Of a stretch of DNA of 18,892 bases, positions 6,865 to 12,267 are shown piece after piece. The translations under genes were made by a program, and so were the position numbers. This DNA comes from Candidatus Cloacimonadota bacterium (GTDB taxonomy: Bacteria; Cloacimonadota; Cloacimonadia; Cloacimonadales; Cloacimonadaceae). The stretch spans positions 1 through 18,892 of the forward strand of contig JALNXT010000003.1 of NCBI GenBank assembly GCA_023230245.1. The letters are read 5' to 3'. Under the pieces are notes generated by a model, which ran no database searches, was not told the origin of the DNA, and saw nothing but the letters and a program-made list of their open reading frames with translations. Every line of letters starts with the position of its first letter. Positions within the stretch are counted from its first letter, which is position 1.

Positions 6865-7704
6865 ATGGCTAATATCCCACAACGCATTATTCACGAGTAT
6901 TTAAGACACGATAAAAAGTTTCCGCATGTATGGTGCGCAGGCTGTAGCAACGGCATCGTGCTGGGTGCTATTATCCGCGCAATTGCCTCCATGGATCTCG
7001 ATAGAGATGATATAGTAATGGTTTCTGGTATTGGTTGTTCTTCGCGCATGCCGGTGTATGTAGATTTTAATACGCTGCATTCTCTGCATGGGCGCGCTAT
7101 AGCTTTTGCCACAGGTATTAAGATGCACAAACCCAAGCTAAAGGTTATCGTGATTACCGGTGATGGCGATTGCACTGCTATCGGCGGAAACCACCTTATA
7201 CACGCTGCCAGACGCAATATAGACCTGAAAGTAATCCTTATAAACAATAACATCTATGGCATGACGGGTGGACAATGTAGCCCCACCACGCCTCACGATG
7301 CTATCGCCACCACTGCGCCCTATGGCAATATAGAGCCAGATTTCAATGTCTGCAATCTTGCCATGGGTGCCGGTGCTTCCTTTGTTGCCCGCACCACTGC
7401 TTTCCACGTATTGGAACTGCAAGGTATGATTAAGGACGCTATGGAGCATCCCGGTTTCTCTCTTATTGAAGTAATCAGTGCTTGTCCCGTTATCTTTGGT
7501 CGCCTAAACAAGAAAGGCGGTGCGCCACAGATGATGAAGGACTTTAGAGATAATTCCGTCCCCTTGGCAGCAGTTGCTAAGCTTCCGCCCGAAAAGGTGG
7601 AGGGAAAGATAGTTCGTGGCATCCTGCGCAGAGAAATCCGCCCGGAATATTGTGCCGAATACGCTGCTCTATCCAAGCGTGTGCAAGCGATGGGAGGCGA
7701 ATAA
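6865..7704 (+). CDS. korB: KorB, thiamine-diphosphate-binding beta subunit of 2-oxoacid:ferredoxin oxidoreductase
   Basis: KorB (279 aa) binds thiamine diphosphate and the proximal [4Fe-4S] cluster. The ThDP motif runs from GDGD (99-102) to INNN (126-129), followed by YGMTGGQ. The four cluster cysteines expected from the family are all seen: C24 and C27 (WCAGCSNG), C58 (GIGCSS) and C207 (ISACPV). The first pair usually reads CPGCG; here it is CAGCS, with both cysteines kept. The start ATG lies 2 bases after the korA stop with AGGAGG at 6849-6854 inside korA. The stop TAA shares one base with the korC start (TAATG). Confidence 0.94.
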   Translation: MANIPQRIIHEYLRHDKKFPHVWCAGCSNGIVLGAIIRAIASMDLDRDDIVMVSGIGCSSRMPVYVDFNTLHSLHGRAIAFATGIKMHKPKLKVIVITGDGDCTAIGGNHLIHAARRNIDLKVILINNNIYGMTGGQCSPTTPHDAIATTAPYGNIEPDFNVCNLAMGAGASFVARTTAFHVLELQGMIKDAMEHPGFSLIEVISACPVIFGRLNKKGGAPQMMKDFRDNSVPLAAVAKLPPEKVEGKIVRGILRREIRPEYCAEYAALSKRVQAMGGE

Positions 7705-8249
7705 TGGCAAAGAGCTATGAAATACGCCTTTCTGGTAGTGGTGGTCAAGGCTTAATCCTTGCCGGTATCATTCTTGCCCGTGCCGCGGTGTTAGAAAAAC
7801 GCAGAGTTACCCAAACCCAGAGTTATGGTCCGGAATCCCGCGGAGGCTACTCTCGTGCCGATGTTATCATCAGTGACGAAGAGATTTACTTCCCCGAAGC
7901 TACGAACTTTAACTGCCTACTAGCTTTAACACAGGAAGCTTGTGACGTGTATTTGTTTGATCTACGCGACACAGGGATCCTGATTATAGACACTACCTTC
8001 GTGAAAAACCTTGCCTTAGCCGCCGAGAACACTTACGAGCTACCCTTCACGGATATTGCTCAAGAGAAACTTGGCAGTGCCATTAGCACCAATATCCTAT
8101 CTTTAGCTTTCTTGGTGCAGATTACCGGTATTGTAAAGCCCGAATCCCTTAAGCAATCTATTTCAGAATCCGTTAAGGCTGCTTTCATAGATGTAAATCT
8201 TAAGGCAATGGAGATCGGTTTCGAGCTTGCCAAGCAGTATAAGAAATAG
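7704..8249 (+). CDS. korC: KorC, gamma subunit of 2-oxoacid:ferredoxin oxidoreductase
   Basis: KorC (181 aa) is the gamma subunit that helps bind CoA in this enzyme family. The N-terminal glycine motif SGSGGQGLILAG (10-21) and SYGPESRGGYSRADVI (40-55) are diagnostic. The start ATG at 7704 overlaps the last base of the korB stop, and GGGAGG lies at 7692-7697. Earlier in-frame starts fall inside korB and were not used. It completes the korDABC set and is followed after only 7 bases by the methylmalonyl-CoA epimerase gene. Confidence 0.93.
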   Translation: MAKSYEIRLSGSGGQGLILAGIILARAAVLEKRRVTQTQSYGPESRGGYSRADVIISDEEIYFPEATNFNCLLALTQEACDVYLFDLRDTGILIIDTTFVKNLALAAENTYELPFTDIAQEKLGSAISTNILSLAFLVQITGIVKPESLKQSISESVKAAFIDVNLKAMEIGFELAKQYKK

Positions 8250-8256
8250 GCAGATC

Positions 8257-8670
8257 ATGGTTAAACGCATTAGTCATATTGGCATCGCCGTTAAGGATTT
8301 GGAAGCGGGCATTGCCTTCTATCAGAGCCTCGGTTTGGAGCTGGAGGGCATTGAAGAAGTCCCCTCTCAGAAGGTTAAAGTCGCCTTTCTTCCCTGTGGG
8401 GACACGCGGATCGAACTACTGTGCCCCACTTCCGAAGATAGCCCTGTAGCCAAGTTTATCGAAAAGAAAGGTGAAGGTATTCAACACATAGCTTTTGCCG
8501 TGGATGATCTTCCCGAAGCATTGACCGAAGCCGAAAGCAAAGGGATTATCTTAATCGATAAAGAGCCTCGCCCTGGTGCTCATCATGCGGACATCGCATT
8601 TCTGCATCCCAAATCCAGCATGGGCGTGCTAATCGAGCTGTGTAAGGAAAGTGACAAAGTAAAGAAGTAA
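8257..8670 (+). CDS. mce: Methylmalonyl-CoA epimerase
   Basis: The 137-residue protein is a glyoxalase/VOC-fold epimerase that interconverts (R)- and (S)-methylmalonyl-CoA. Two VOC half-repeats are visible, beginning RISHIGIAVKDLE (4-16) and GIQHIAFAVDDL (74-85). Metal-binding residues expected from the family are H7, E53, H77 and E127; E53 stands where some characterised homologues have Gln. The motif LIELC near the end is typical. The gene follows korC by 7 bases, so it is almost surely in the same transcript. This context links the succinyl-CoA end of the kor reaction to the methylmalonyl-CoA/propionate route. The mutase and decarboxylase are not in the window. The start with VKRISHIGIAV fits the family length (about 135 aa). 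Confidence 0.9.
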   Translation: MVKRISHIGIAVKDLEAGIAFYQSLGLELEGIEEVPSQKVKVAFLPCGDTRIELLCPTSEDSPVAKFIEKKGEGIQHIAFAVDDLPEALTEAESKGIILIDKEPRPGAHHADIAFLHPKSSMGVLIELCKESDKVKK

Positions 8671-8684
8671 CAAAGTAATAAGAA

Positions 8685-8718
8685 ATAGGAGTTACAGGCG
8701 CAAGCTTGTAACTCCTAT
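8685..8718. terminator. Perfect 12-bp hairpin with GCAA loop, likely bidirectional terminator
   Basis: ATAGGAGTTACA (8685-8696) pairs with TGTAACTCCTAT (8707-8718) without mismatch. Inside, G-GC and GC-T close a GCAA tetraloop (8700-8703), giving about 15 pairs including one G-U. It lies between two convergent genes. The T tracts on both sides are weak (AATATTATTC on the plus strand; TTTCTTATTAC on the minus strand), so it may act as a terminator, an mRNA 3'-end stabiliser, or both. Confidence 0.65.
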
Positions 8719-8739
8719 AATATTATTCACCTAAAGCGA

Positions 8740-9450
8740 TCAATCTTCTGTGTGGTGGGTAAGTCTATCGATCAAATGTGATTTTCTGGCAAAGCGGAAC
8801 AGCCAATGTACCAGGAATCCAGCTAAAACTAAGACAATCACCCCTACTACAATCAGAATCCAGGGGAAGTCTTTCTTCATTTCTACTGTCATTAGCTCTG
8901 TTTTATTCCACATATTGGCGGTATCAAAGCTCCAGGAGATGGTCCTGTTTTTAACATCGACATTATTGGGCGAGGCGTTGCTGGAGATTATTTTCCACGG
9001 TACATGCAGTCTATAGTTCCACACTGGGTGCTCGGTTTGCATCTTGCTAAAGATGTTCTCGAAGTCGTCATCGCTTTCCTGGCTACCCAAAGAGATTCGC
9101 CGTTTGAAGGTGATTCTGCGTCCAGGCTCTTTATTGAGGGTGATTTTTCCCCAGAAATCCGCGGCACTAAGCTGGTCGTTGACATTGTTGAAAGCTTCCA
9201 TATTCTTAAATTTAAATTCTATGGTATATATCGCATCCGCACCACTCCTCTGGATATCATATCCATGCAGGCTGATTCCTGGAAGGGCTGCCTTACGGAC
9301 AATCTCTTCCGGGTTTTCATAGGGGGAACGGTGAACCAGGCGCAGCTTTGCCCTTCCGGATCCATCACGATTTAGCCAAAGTTCTTCATCGTAATTTACA
9401 CATCCGGCAAGCACAAACAGCGTTAGCATAAGCAATATAATGCGTTTCAT
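8740..9450 (-). CDS. Lipoprotein with C-terminal membrane helix, LppM-like
   Basis: The product has 236 residues. It opens with a lipoprotein signal (KRIILLMLTLFVLAGC, lipobox cysteine C17), then a soluble part with the phrase ELWLNRDGSGRAKLRL (23-38), and ends with one strong membrane helix (about 197-219) and a basic tail. The dGSG-type strand near the N-terminus resembles LppM-like lipoproteins; this is by pattern only. With a lipid anchor at one end and a transmembrane helix followed by Arg/Lys at the other, the protein should stay in the inner membrane with its main domain in the periplasm. AAAGGA lies upstream of the ATG (9461-9466 on the complement). It is a single gene, convergent with the kor operon. 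Function is unknown. Confidence 0.75.
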   Translation of the reverse strand: MKRIILLMLTLFVLAGCVNYDEELWLNRDGSGRAKLRLVHRSPYENPEEIVRKAALPGISLHGYDIQRSGADAIYTIEFKFKNMEAFNNVNDQLSAADFWGKITLNKEPGRRITFKRRISLGSQESDDDFENIFSKMQTEHPVWNYRLHVPWKIISSNASPNNVDVKNRTISWSFDTANMWNKTELMTVEMKKDFPWILIVVGVIVLVLAGFLVHWLFRFARKSHLIDRLTHHTED

Positions 9451-9652
9451 TCAACAATATCCTTTAATAATGTTACCACTTTTTAGCATAGAATCCAATC
9501 CCTATCTTTTTGGCAAGTAATTTCTTGATCTATTATCATAATAACCCTCTTTCCCTCCTTTTGCAAGCCTTGATATATTGCCTTTATCCCTCTTGTATCA
9601 AAACACTGCCTGGTTAAGATCACCAGAAATATAACATTGTCTCCCTTGCGGG

Positions 9653-9685
9653 CATTGCCCTAACATTGCCCACTCAATGCCCATG
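9653..9685 (+). repeat. Three 11-bp tandem repeats, CATTGCCC core
   Basis: CATTGCCCTAA (9653), CATTGCCCACT (9664) and CAATGCCCATG (9675) follow each other with an exact 11-base period. A related inverted copy, GGGCAATG, lies at 9690-9697. The period equals that of the unrelated array at 3433-3487. The repeat is about 180 bases before the desulfoferrodoxin start. Confidence 0.65.
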
Positions 9686-9701
9686 GCAAGGGCAATGAGT
9701 G
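9671..9701. repeat. Inverted repeat overlapping the CATTGCCC repeats
   Basis: CACTCAATGCCC (9671-9682) and GGGCAATGAGTG (9690-9701) pair at 11 of 12 positions around a 7-base loop. No T run follows, so a terminator is unlikely. It could be a protein-binding site or an RNA hairpin in a long leader. Confidence 0.6.
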
Positions 9702-9792
9702 CGCAAAGATAGGGGAAAACAAACAGGTAAGCGGTGGCGGAAAAATATGAGTTGCTTATGCACCGAAATACCCTAGATTTAAGAGTAGTGAA

Positions 9793-9829
9793 GATTCTTA
9801 TTGACAAAAGAATCACGTCTCACAAGAAT
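9793..9829 (+). promoter_or_regulatory. Candidate promoter and operator of the superoxide reductase operon
   Basis: TTGACA (9801-9806) is a perfect -35 box, and AAGAAT (9824-9829) lies 17 bases on as a weak -10. The -35 box lies inside an inverted repeat GATTCTT (9793-9799) / AAGAATC (9808-9814), a natural place for a repressor. An exact TATAAT at 9838-9843 is an alternative -10, but has no -35 box at normal spacing and would leave a very short leader. Confidence 0.4.
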
Positions 9830-9851
9830 TGTAAATGTATAATAAAAGACT

Positions 9852-9856
9852 GGAGG
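9852..9856 (+). promoter_or_regulatory. Ribosome site fixing the desulfoferrodoxin start
   Basis: GGAGG lies 5 bases before the ATG at 9862. An in-frame ATG at 9835 precedes it and has no such site. The 9862 start also gives the standard 125-residue length and places the N-terminal Cys4 site where the family has it. Confidence 0.75.
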
Positions 9857-9861
9857 ATCAA

Positions 9862-10239
9862 ATGATAGCTTTACGCCAAATTTGGCATTGCGCTATTTGT
9901 GGCAATGTCGTGGAAGCCGTTTTCGCCGGAGAAGGTGAATTAGTGTGCTGCGGTCAGCCGATGGATTTGTTGAAAGAAAATTCCGTGGATGCGGCAAAAG
10001 AAAAACATGTACCCGTAGTAACCGATCTTGGTGATATGATTGAAGTAACCGTAGGCAGCGTGCTCCACCCCATGGAAGAGAAGCACTATATCGCTTTTAT
10101 CGAAGTGATTACAAAAAAGAAAGTTTATCGTAAAGAACTGAAACCCGGTGACGAACCGAAAGCCAAGTTCCCTGTGAAGCTCGAAAAAGTTCTTTATGTT
10201 CGCGAATATTGCAACTTACACGGATTGTGGAAAGCATAA
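9862..10239 (+). CDS. dfx: Desulfoferrodoxin (two-iron superoxide reductase)
   Basis: This 125-residue enzyme reduces superoxide to hydrogen peroxide without releasing O2. The N-terminal desulforedoxin-like centre I has C10, C13, C29 and C30 (WHCAICGN, LVCCGQPM). The catalytic centre II has H49, H69, H75, C117 and H120 (EKHVP, LHPMEEKHY, YCNLHGLW), including the conserved E47-K48 next to H49. All ligands are present, so it should be the two-iron (class I) form. Rubredoxin, encoded two genes on, is the usual electron donor, and rubrerythrin, directly downstream, removes the peroxide. The gap to rubrerythrin is 12 bases with AGGAGG. Confidence 0.97.
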   Translation: MIALRQIWHCAICGNVVEAVFAGEGELVCCGQPMDLLKENSVDAAKEKHVPVVTDLGDMIEVTVGSVLHPMEEKHYIAFIEVITKKKVYRKELKPGDEPKAKFPVKLEKVLYVREYCNLHGLWKA

Positions 10240-10251
10240 CAGGAGGAATGA

Positions 10252-10842
10252 ATGTCTTTTAAAGAAAGCAGAACAGCAGAAAACCTGATGAAATCCTTCG
10301 CTGGAGAATCTCAAGCGCGCATGCGTTACATCTATGCGGCAAAAACAGCAAAAAAAGAAGGTTACGAACAAATATCTAACTTGTTTATCGAAACCGCCGA
10401 TAACGAAAAAGAACATGCCAAAGTATTCCTTAAACATCTGCTTAAGAATGGTATGGAAGGCGAAATTGTAAATATTATGGCTTCCTATCCCGTGGCATGG
10501 TCACCCGAGGATACGCTGAAAAACCTTGAGTACGCAGCAAATGGCGAGAAAGAAGAATGGACAGAGCTATACCCTATATTTGCCGAAATTGCAGAAGAAG
10601 AAGGGTTCAAAGAAATCTCCCGCGCTTGGATAATGGTGGCAAAAGTGGAAAGAGAACACGAGAAGCGTTTCCGCAAGCTCTATAACAATATTCGGGATAA
10701 GAAAGTCTTTAAAAAAGACGAAAAACTGTTCTGGAAATGTATCAATTGCGGATACATTCACGAAGGCACAGAAGCACCTAATATGTGCCCTGCTTGCACG
10801 CACCCTCAAAGCTATTTTGAAATTCATACAGAAAACTACTAA
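10252..10842 (+). CDS. rbr: Rubrerythrin (NADH/rubredoxin-linked peroxidase)
   Basis: Rubrerythrin (196 aa) reduces hydrogen peroxide at a diiron site in a four-helix bundle. Visible ligand candidates are E19 (AGESQAR), E52 and H55 (DNEKEH), E99 and E102 (GEKEEW) and E133 and H136 (VEREHEKRF). The C-terminal rubredoxin-like domain has C163, C166, C179 and C182 (WKCINCGYIHEG, NMCPACTHPQSYF). Length and order are those of classic rubrerythrin. The ribosome site AGGAGG is at 10241-10246. An out-of-frame ATG at 10248 was not used. It lies between the superoxide reductase and rubredoxin genes, so superoxide and peroxide removal would be produced together. Confidence 0.96.
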   Translation: MSFKESRTAENLMKSFAGESQARMRYIYAAKTAKKEGYEQISNLFIETADNEKEHAKVFLKHLLKNGMEGEIVNIMASYPVAWSPEDTLKNLEYAANGEKEEWTELYPIFAEIAEEEGFKEISRAWIMVAKVEREHEKRFRKLYNNIRDKKVFKKDEKLFWKCINCGYIHEGTEAPNMCPACTHPQSYFEIHTENY

Positions 10843-10862
10843 ATAAAGATAAGGAGGTAACA

Positions 10863-11003
10863 ATGCAGAAATTTCAATGTATCGCCTGTGGATGGATCTA
10901 CGATCCTGCAGACAACGACAATATTCCCTTCGAGCAACTTCCCGAGGATTTTGTTTGTCCGGAGTGTGGAGTCGGCAAGGATATGTTCGAACCCATTGAT
11001 TAA
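10863..11003 (+). CDS. rub: Rubredoxin, short-loop type
   Basis: This 46-residue protein is a complete rubredoxin: a single Fe(Cys)4 electron carrier with C6, C9, C32 and C35 (FQCIACGWIYDPA, DFVCPECGVGKDMFE). The usual length is 52-54 residues. Here the loop between YDPA and the LPEDFVCP motif is about seven residues shorter, as in the short rubredoxin of Desulfovibrio desulfuricans. It has a strong ribosome site (AAGGAGGT, 10851-10858) and ends just before a terminator. It is the probable electron donor to desulfoferrodoxin and rubrerythrin of the same operon. It is small enough to be missed by length-limited gene finding. Confidence 0.96.
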   Translation: MQKFQCIACGWIYDPADNDNIPFEQLPEDFVCPECGVGKDMFEPID

Positions 11004-11013
11004 TCCATAGACT

Positions 11014-11053
11014 TATTACCGGGAAGACGATTGTTTTCCCGGTAGTATTTTTT
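11014..11053 (+). terminator. Strong intrinsic terminator after rubredoxin
   Basis: TACCGGGAA (11017-11025) pairs with TTCCCGGTA (11036-11044). The stem continues inward to a GATT loop (11029-11032) and outward through a few further pairs. Six T follow at 11048-11053. It ends the desulfoferrodoxin-rubrerythrin-rubredoxin operon 11 bases after the last stop codon. Confidence 0.9.
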
Positions 11054-11112
11054 CAGCTCCAACTGGCAGTGCTCACACAGATTGCATTTTAACAAACCAA
11101 CCTGAGGAAGTT

Positions 11113-11565
11113 ATGAATAAACAAGATTTTAACGAATTGCTAGATTTCGCGATTGAACGCGAGAAAGAAGCGGTGGATTTTTACCGTAGCCTGCAAAAGG
11201 AAAGCAAATTTGCCGACCAGATTAAGATGCTTAAAGAACTGGAAGCTATGGAGATGGGGCATATTGTGGTGATCGAAAGTATTCGTAAGACAGGCGTGAA
11301 ACCCGAAGATATCCAGCGCACCCCCAATTTGATGATTAGTGAATATATCACCGCCGATCCCGCAACCCTGGATTTAACCTACCAAAATATCCTGATCAGG
11401 GCGATGAAACGGGAAGAGAATTCCTTTAAGCTTTACTCCGAAATGAGTGTGAAATTCCCCGATGCCGAAATAGCCACGCTGTTCCGTCGCTTAGCCGCCG
11501 ATGAAGCAAAACATAAGCTCATCTTCGAAAAACTCTATGATGACTGGATGAGTGCCGGTAATTGA
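11113..11565 (+). CDS. Ferritin-like / rubrerythrin-like diiron protein without rubredoxin domain
   Basis: The 150-residue protein looks like a four-helix ferritin-like domain of the rubrerythrin-related (COG1633-like) group. Likely metal ligands are E19 (EREKEAVDFY), E47 and H50 (AMEMGHI), E102 (KREENSFKLY) and E131 and H134 (ADEAKHK), that is two E-x2-H repeats. The rubredoxin-like tail of rubrerythrin is absent. Such proteins are often peroxidases or iron-binding proteins in anaerobes; the exact role is unknown. GAGGAAG lies before the ATG. The rubredoxin terminator separates it from the upstream operon, so it probably has its own promoter in 11054-11112. Its TGA overlaps the TTG start of tsaB. 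Confidence 0.88.
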   Translation: MNKQDFNELLDFAIEREKEAVDFYRSLQKESKFADQIKMLKELEAMEMGHIVVIESIRKTGVKPEDIQRTPNLMISEYITADPATLDLTYQNILIRAMKREENSFKLYSEMSVKFPDAEIATLFRRLAADEAKHKLIFEKLYDDWMSAGN

Positions 11566-12236
11566 ATCTTGCCATAGATAGCTCCCAAAGCTCCGGCTCT
11601 ATAGCTTTACAAACCGAAGGGCGGATAATTTATTCCGCCAATTTCGATATAAAAATCACCCATAGCGAAACCCTGATGCCTGCGATAGACCATGCGCTTT
11701 CTTTTTGCGGGGCAAGCCAGAATGATTTGAAGGCTGTTTACATCTGCAATGGACCCGGCTCTTTCACCGGATTGCGGATAGGACTTGCCACCGCCAAGGG
11801 AATAGCTTTCGGGTTGCAACTACCGCTATATGCCTATTCTTCCTTACAACTTTGTGCGTTATCGGCTACTGGTTTGGGGAAAAACATCCTTTGCTGTATC
11901 GATGCTAAAATGAAGGAAGTGTACTTTGCCTTGTATAGCCCCACTTTGGAAGAGATTATCCCACCTCAGATACTAAAGCCTGAAAACCTTGCCACTCAAG
12001 AATTGGGAGAGTTTATCCTTTGCGGCAGCGCAGCATTAATGATGCAACCCTTACTAATAGCACAGGATAGACACTTCCATCCGCTAAACAACCTGCTAAA
12101 TATACCCAATGCCGCAGGATTATTTGCCTTGGGAGAGATGCTTCCGCACCTTCACACTCCCCAAAACTTGGCGGAATTAGAGCCTCTTTACCTTAGGGAA
12201 TCCACCGCGCAAATAAAACTGAATAGCCAAAGATAA
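11562..12236 (+). CDS. tsaB: TsaB, tRNA N6-threonylcarbamoyladenosine synthesis protein
   Basis: TsaB (224 aa) is the non-catalytic partner that supports TsaD in making the t6A base of ANN-decoding tRNAs. It has the ASKHA-type fold. Diagnostic blocks are the N-terminal LAIDSSQSSGSIAL (3-16), HSETLMP (34-40) and CNGPGSFTGLRIGLATAKG (62-80). The start is read as TTG at 11562 because it begins exactly at the family N-terminus (MNLAIDSS); the TTG overlaps the TGA of the ferritin-like gene (TTGA). No good ribosome site precedes it, so translation is probably coupled. A housekeeping tRNA gene in the wake of an iron protein gene is likely chance neighbourhood. The C-terminal half is less conserved, as usual in TsaB. 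Confidence 0.9.
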   Translation: MNLAIDSSQSSGSIALQTEGRIIYSANFDIKITHSETLMPAIDHALSFCGASQNDLKAVYICNGPGSFTGLRIGLATAKGIAFGLQLPLYAYSSLQLCALSATGLGKNILCCIDAKMKEVYFALYSPTLEEIIPPQILKPENLATQELGEFILCGSAALMMQPLLIAQDRHFHPLNNLLNIPNAAGLFALGEMLPHLHTPQNLAELEPLYLRESTAQIKLNSQR

Positions 12237-12267
12237 GGCTAAATCTCAACCTTAGGTGTACTTTGGT

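Larger units (their letters stand above)
9451..9861. other. Gene-free stretch between divergent lipoprotein and desulfoferrodoxin genes
   Basis: These 411 bases separate divergently read genes and should hold both promoters. A 72-codon frame on the minus strand (9598-9816) has no ribosome site or recognisable features and is probably chance. The stretch holds 11-bp repeats (9653-9685), an inverted repeat (9671-9701), and the candidate promoter/operator of the oxygen-defence operon (9793-9829). The part from 9470 to 9600 is pyrimidine-rich on the plus strand with nothing I can name. Confidence 0.6.

Noticed and set aside
9598..9816. 72-codon open frame on the minus strand between the lipoprotein and desulfoferrodoxin genes
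   Set aside because: No ribosome site and no recognisable motif. It spans the repeats and the promoter region, so it is most likely a chance frame.
9835..9861. Upstream in-frame ATG that would add nine residues to desulfoferrodoxin
   Set aside because: The GGAGG at 9852-9856 serves the ATG at 9862, and the family length and cysteine positions match the shorter protein.
12234..12254. TAAGG/CCTTA inverted repeat between tsaB and the acyl-CoA synthetase as a terminator
   Set aside because: Only five pairs with an 11-base loop and no T run on either strand.
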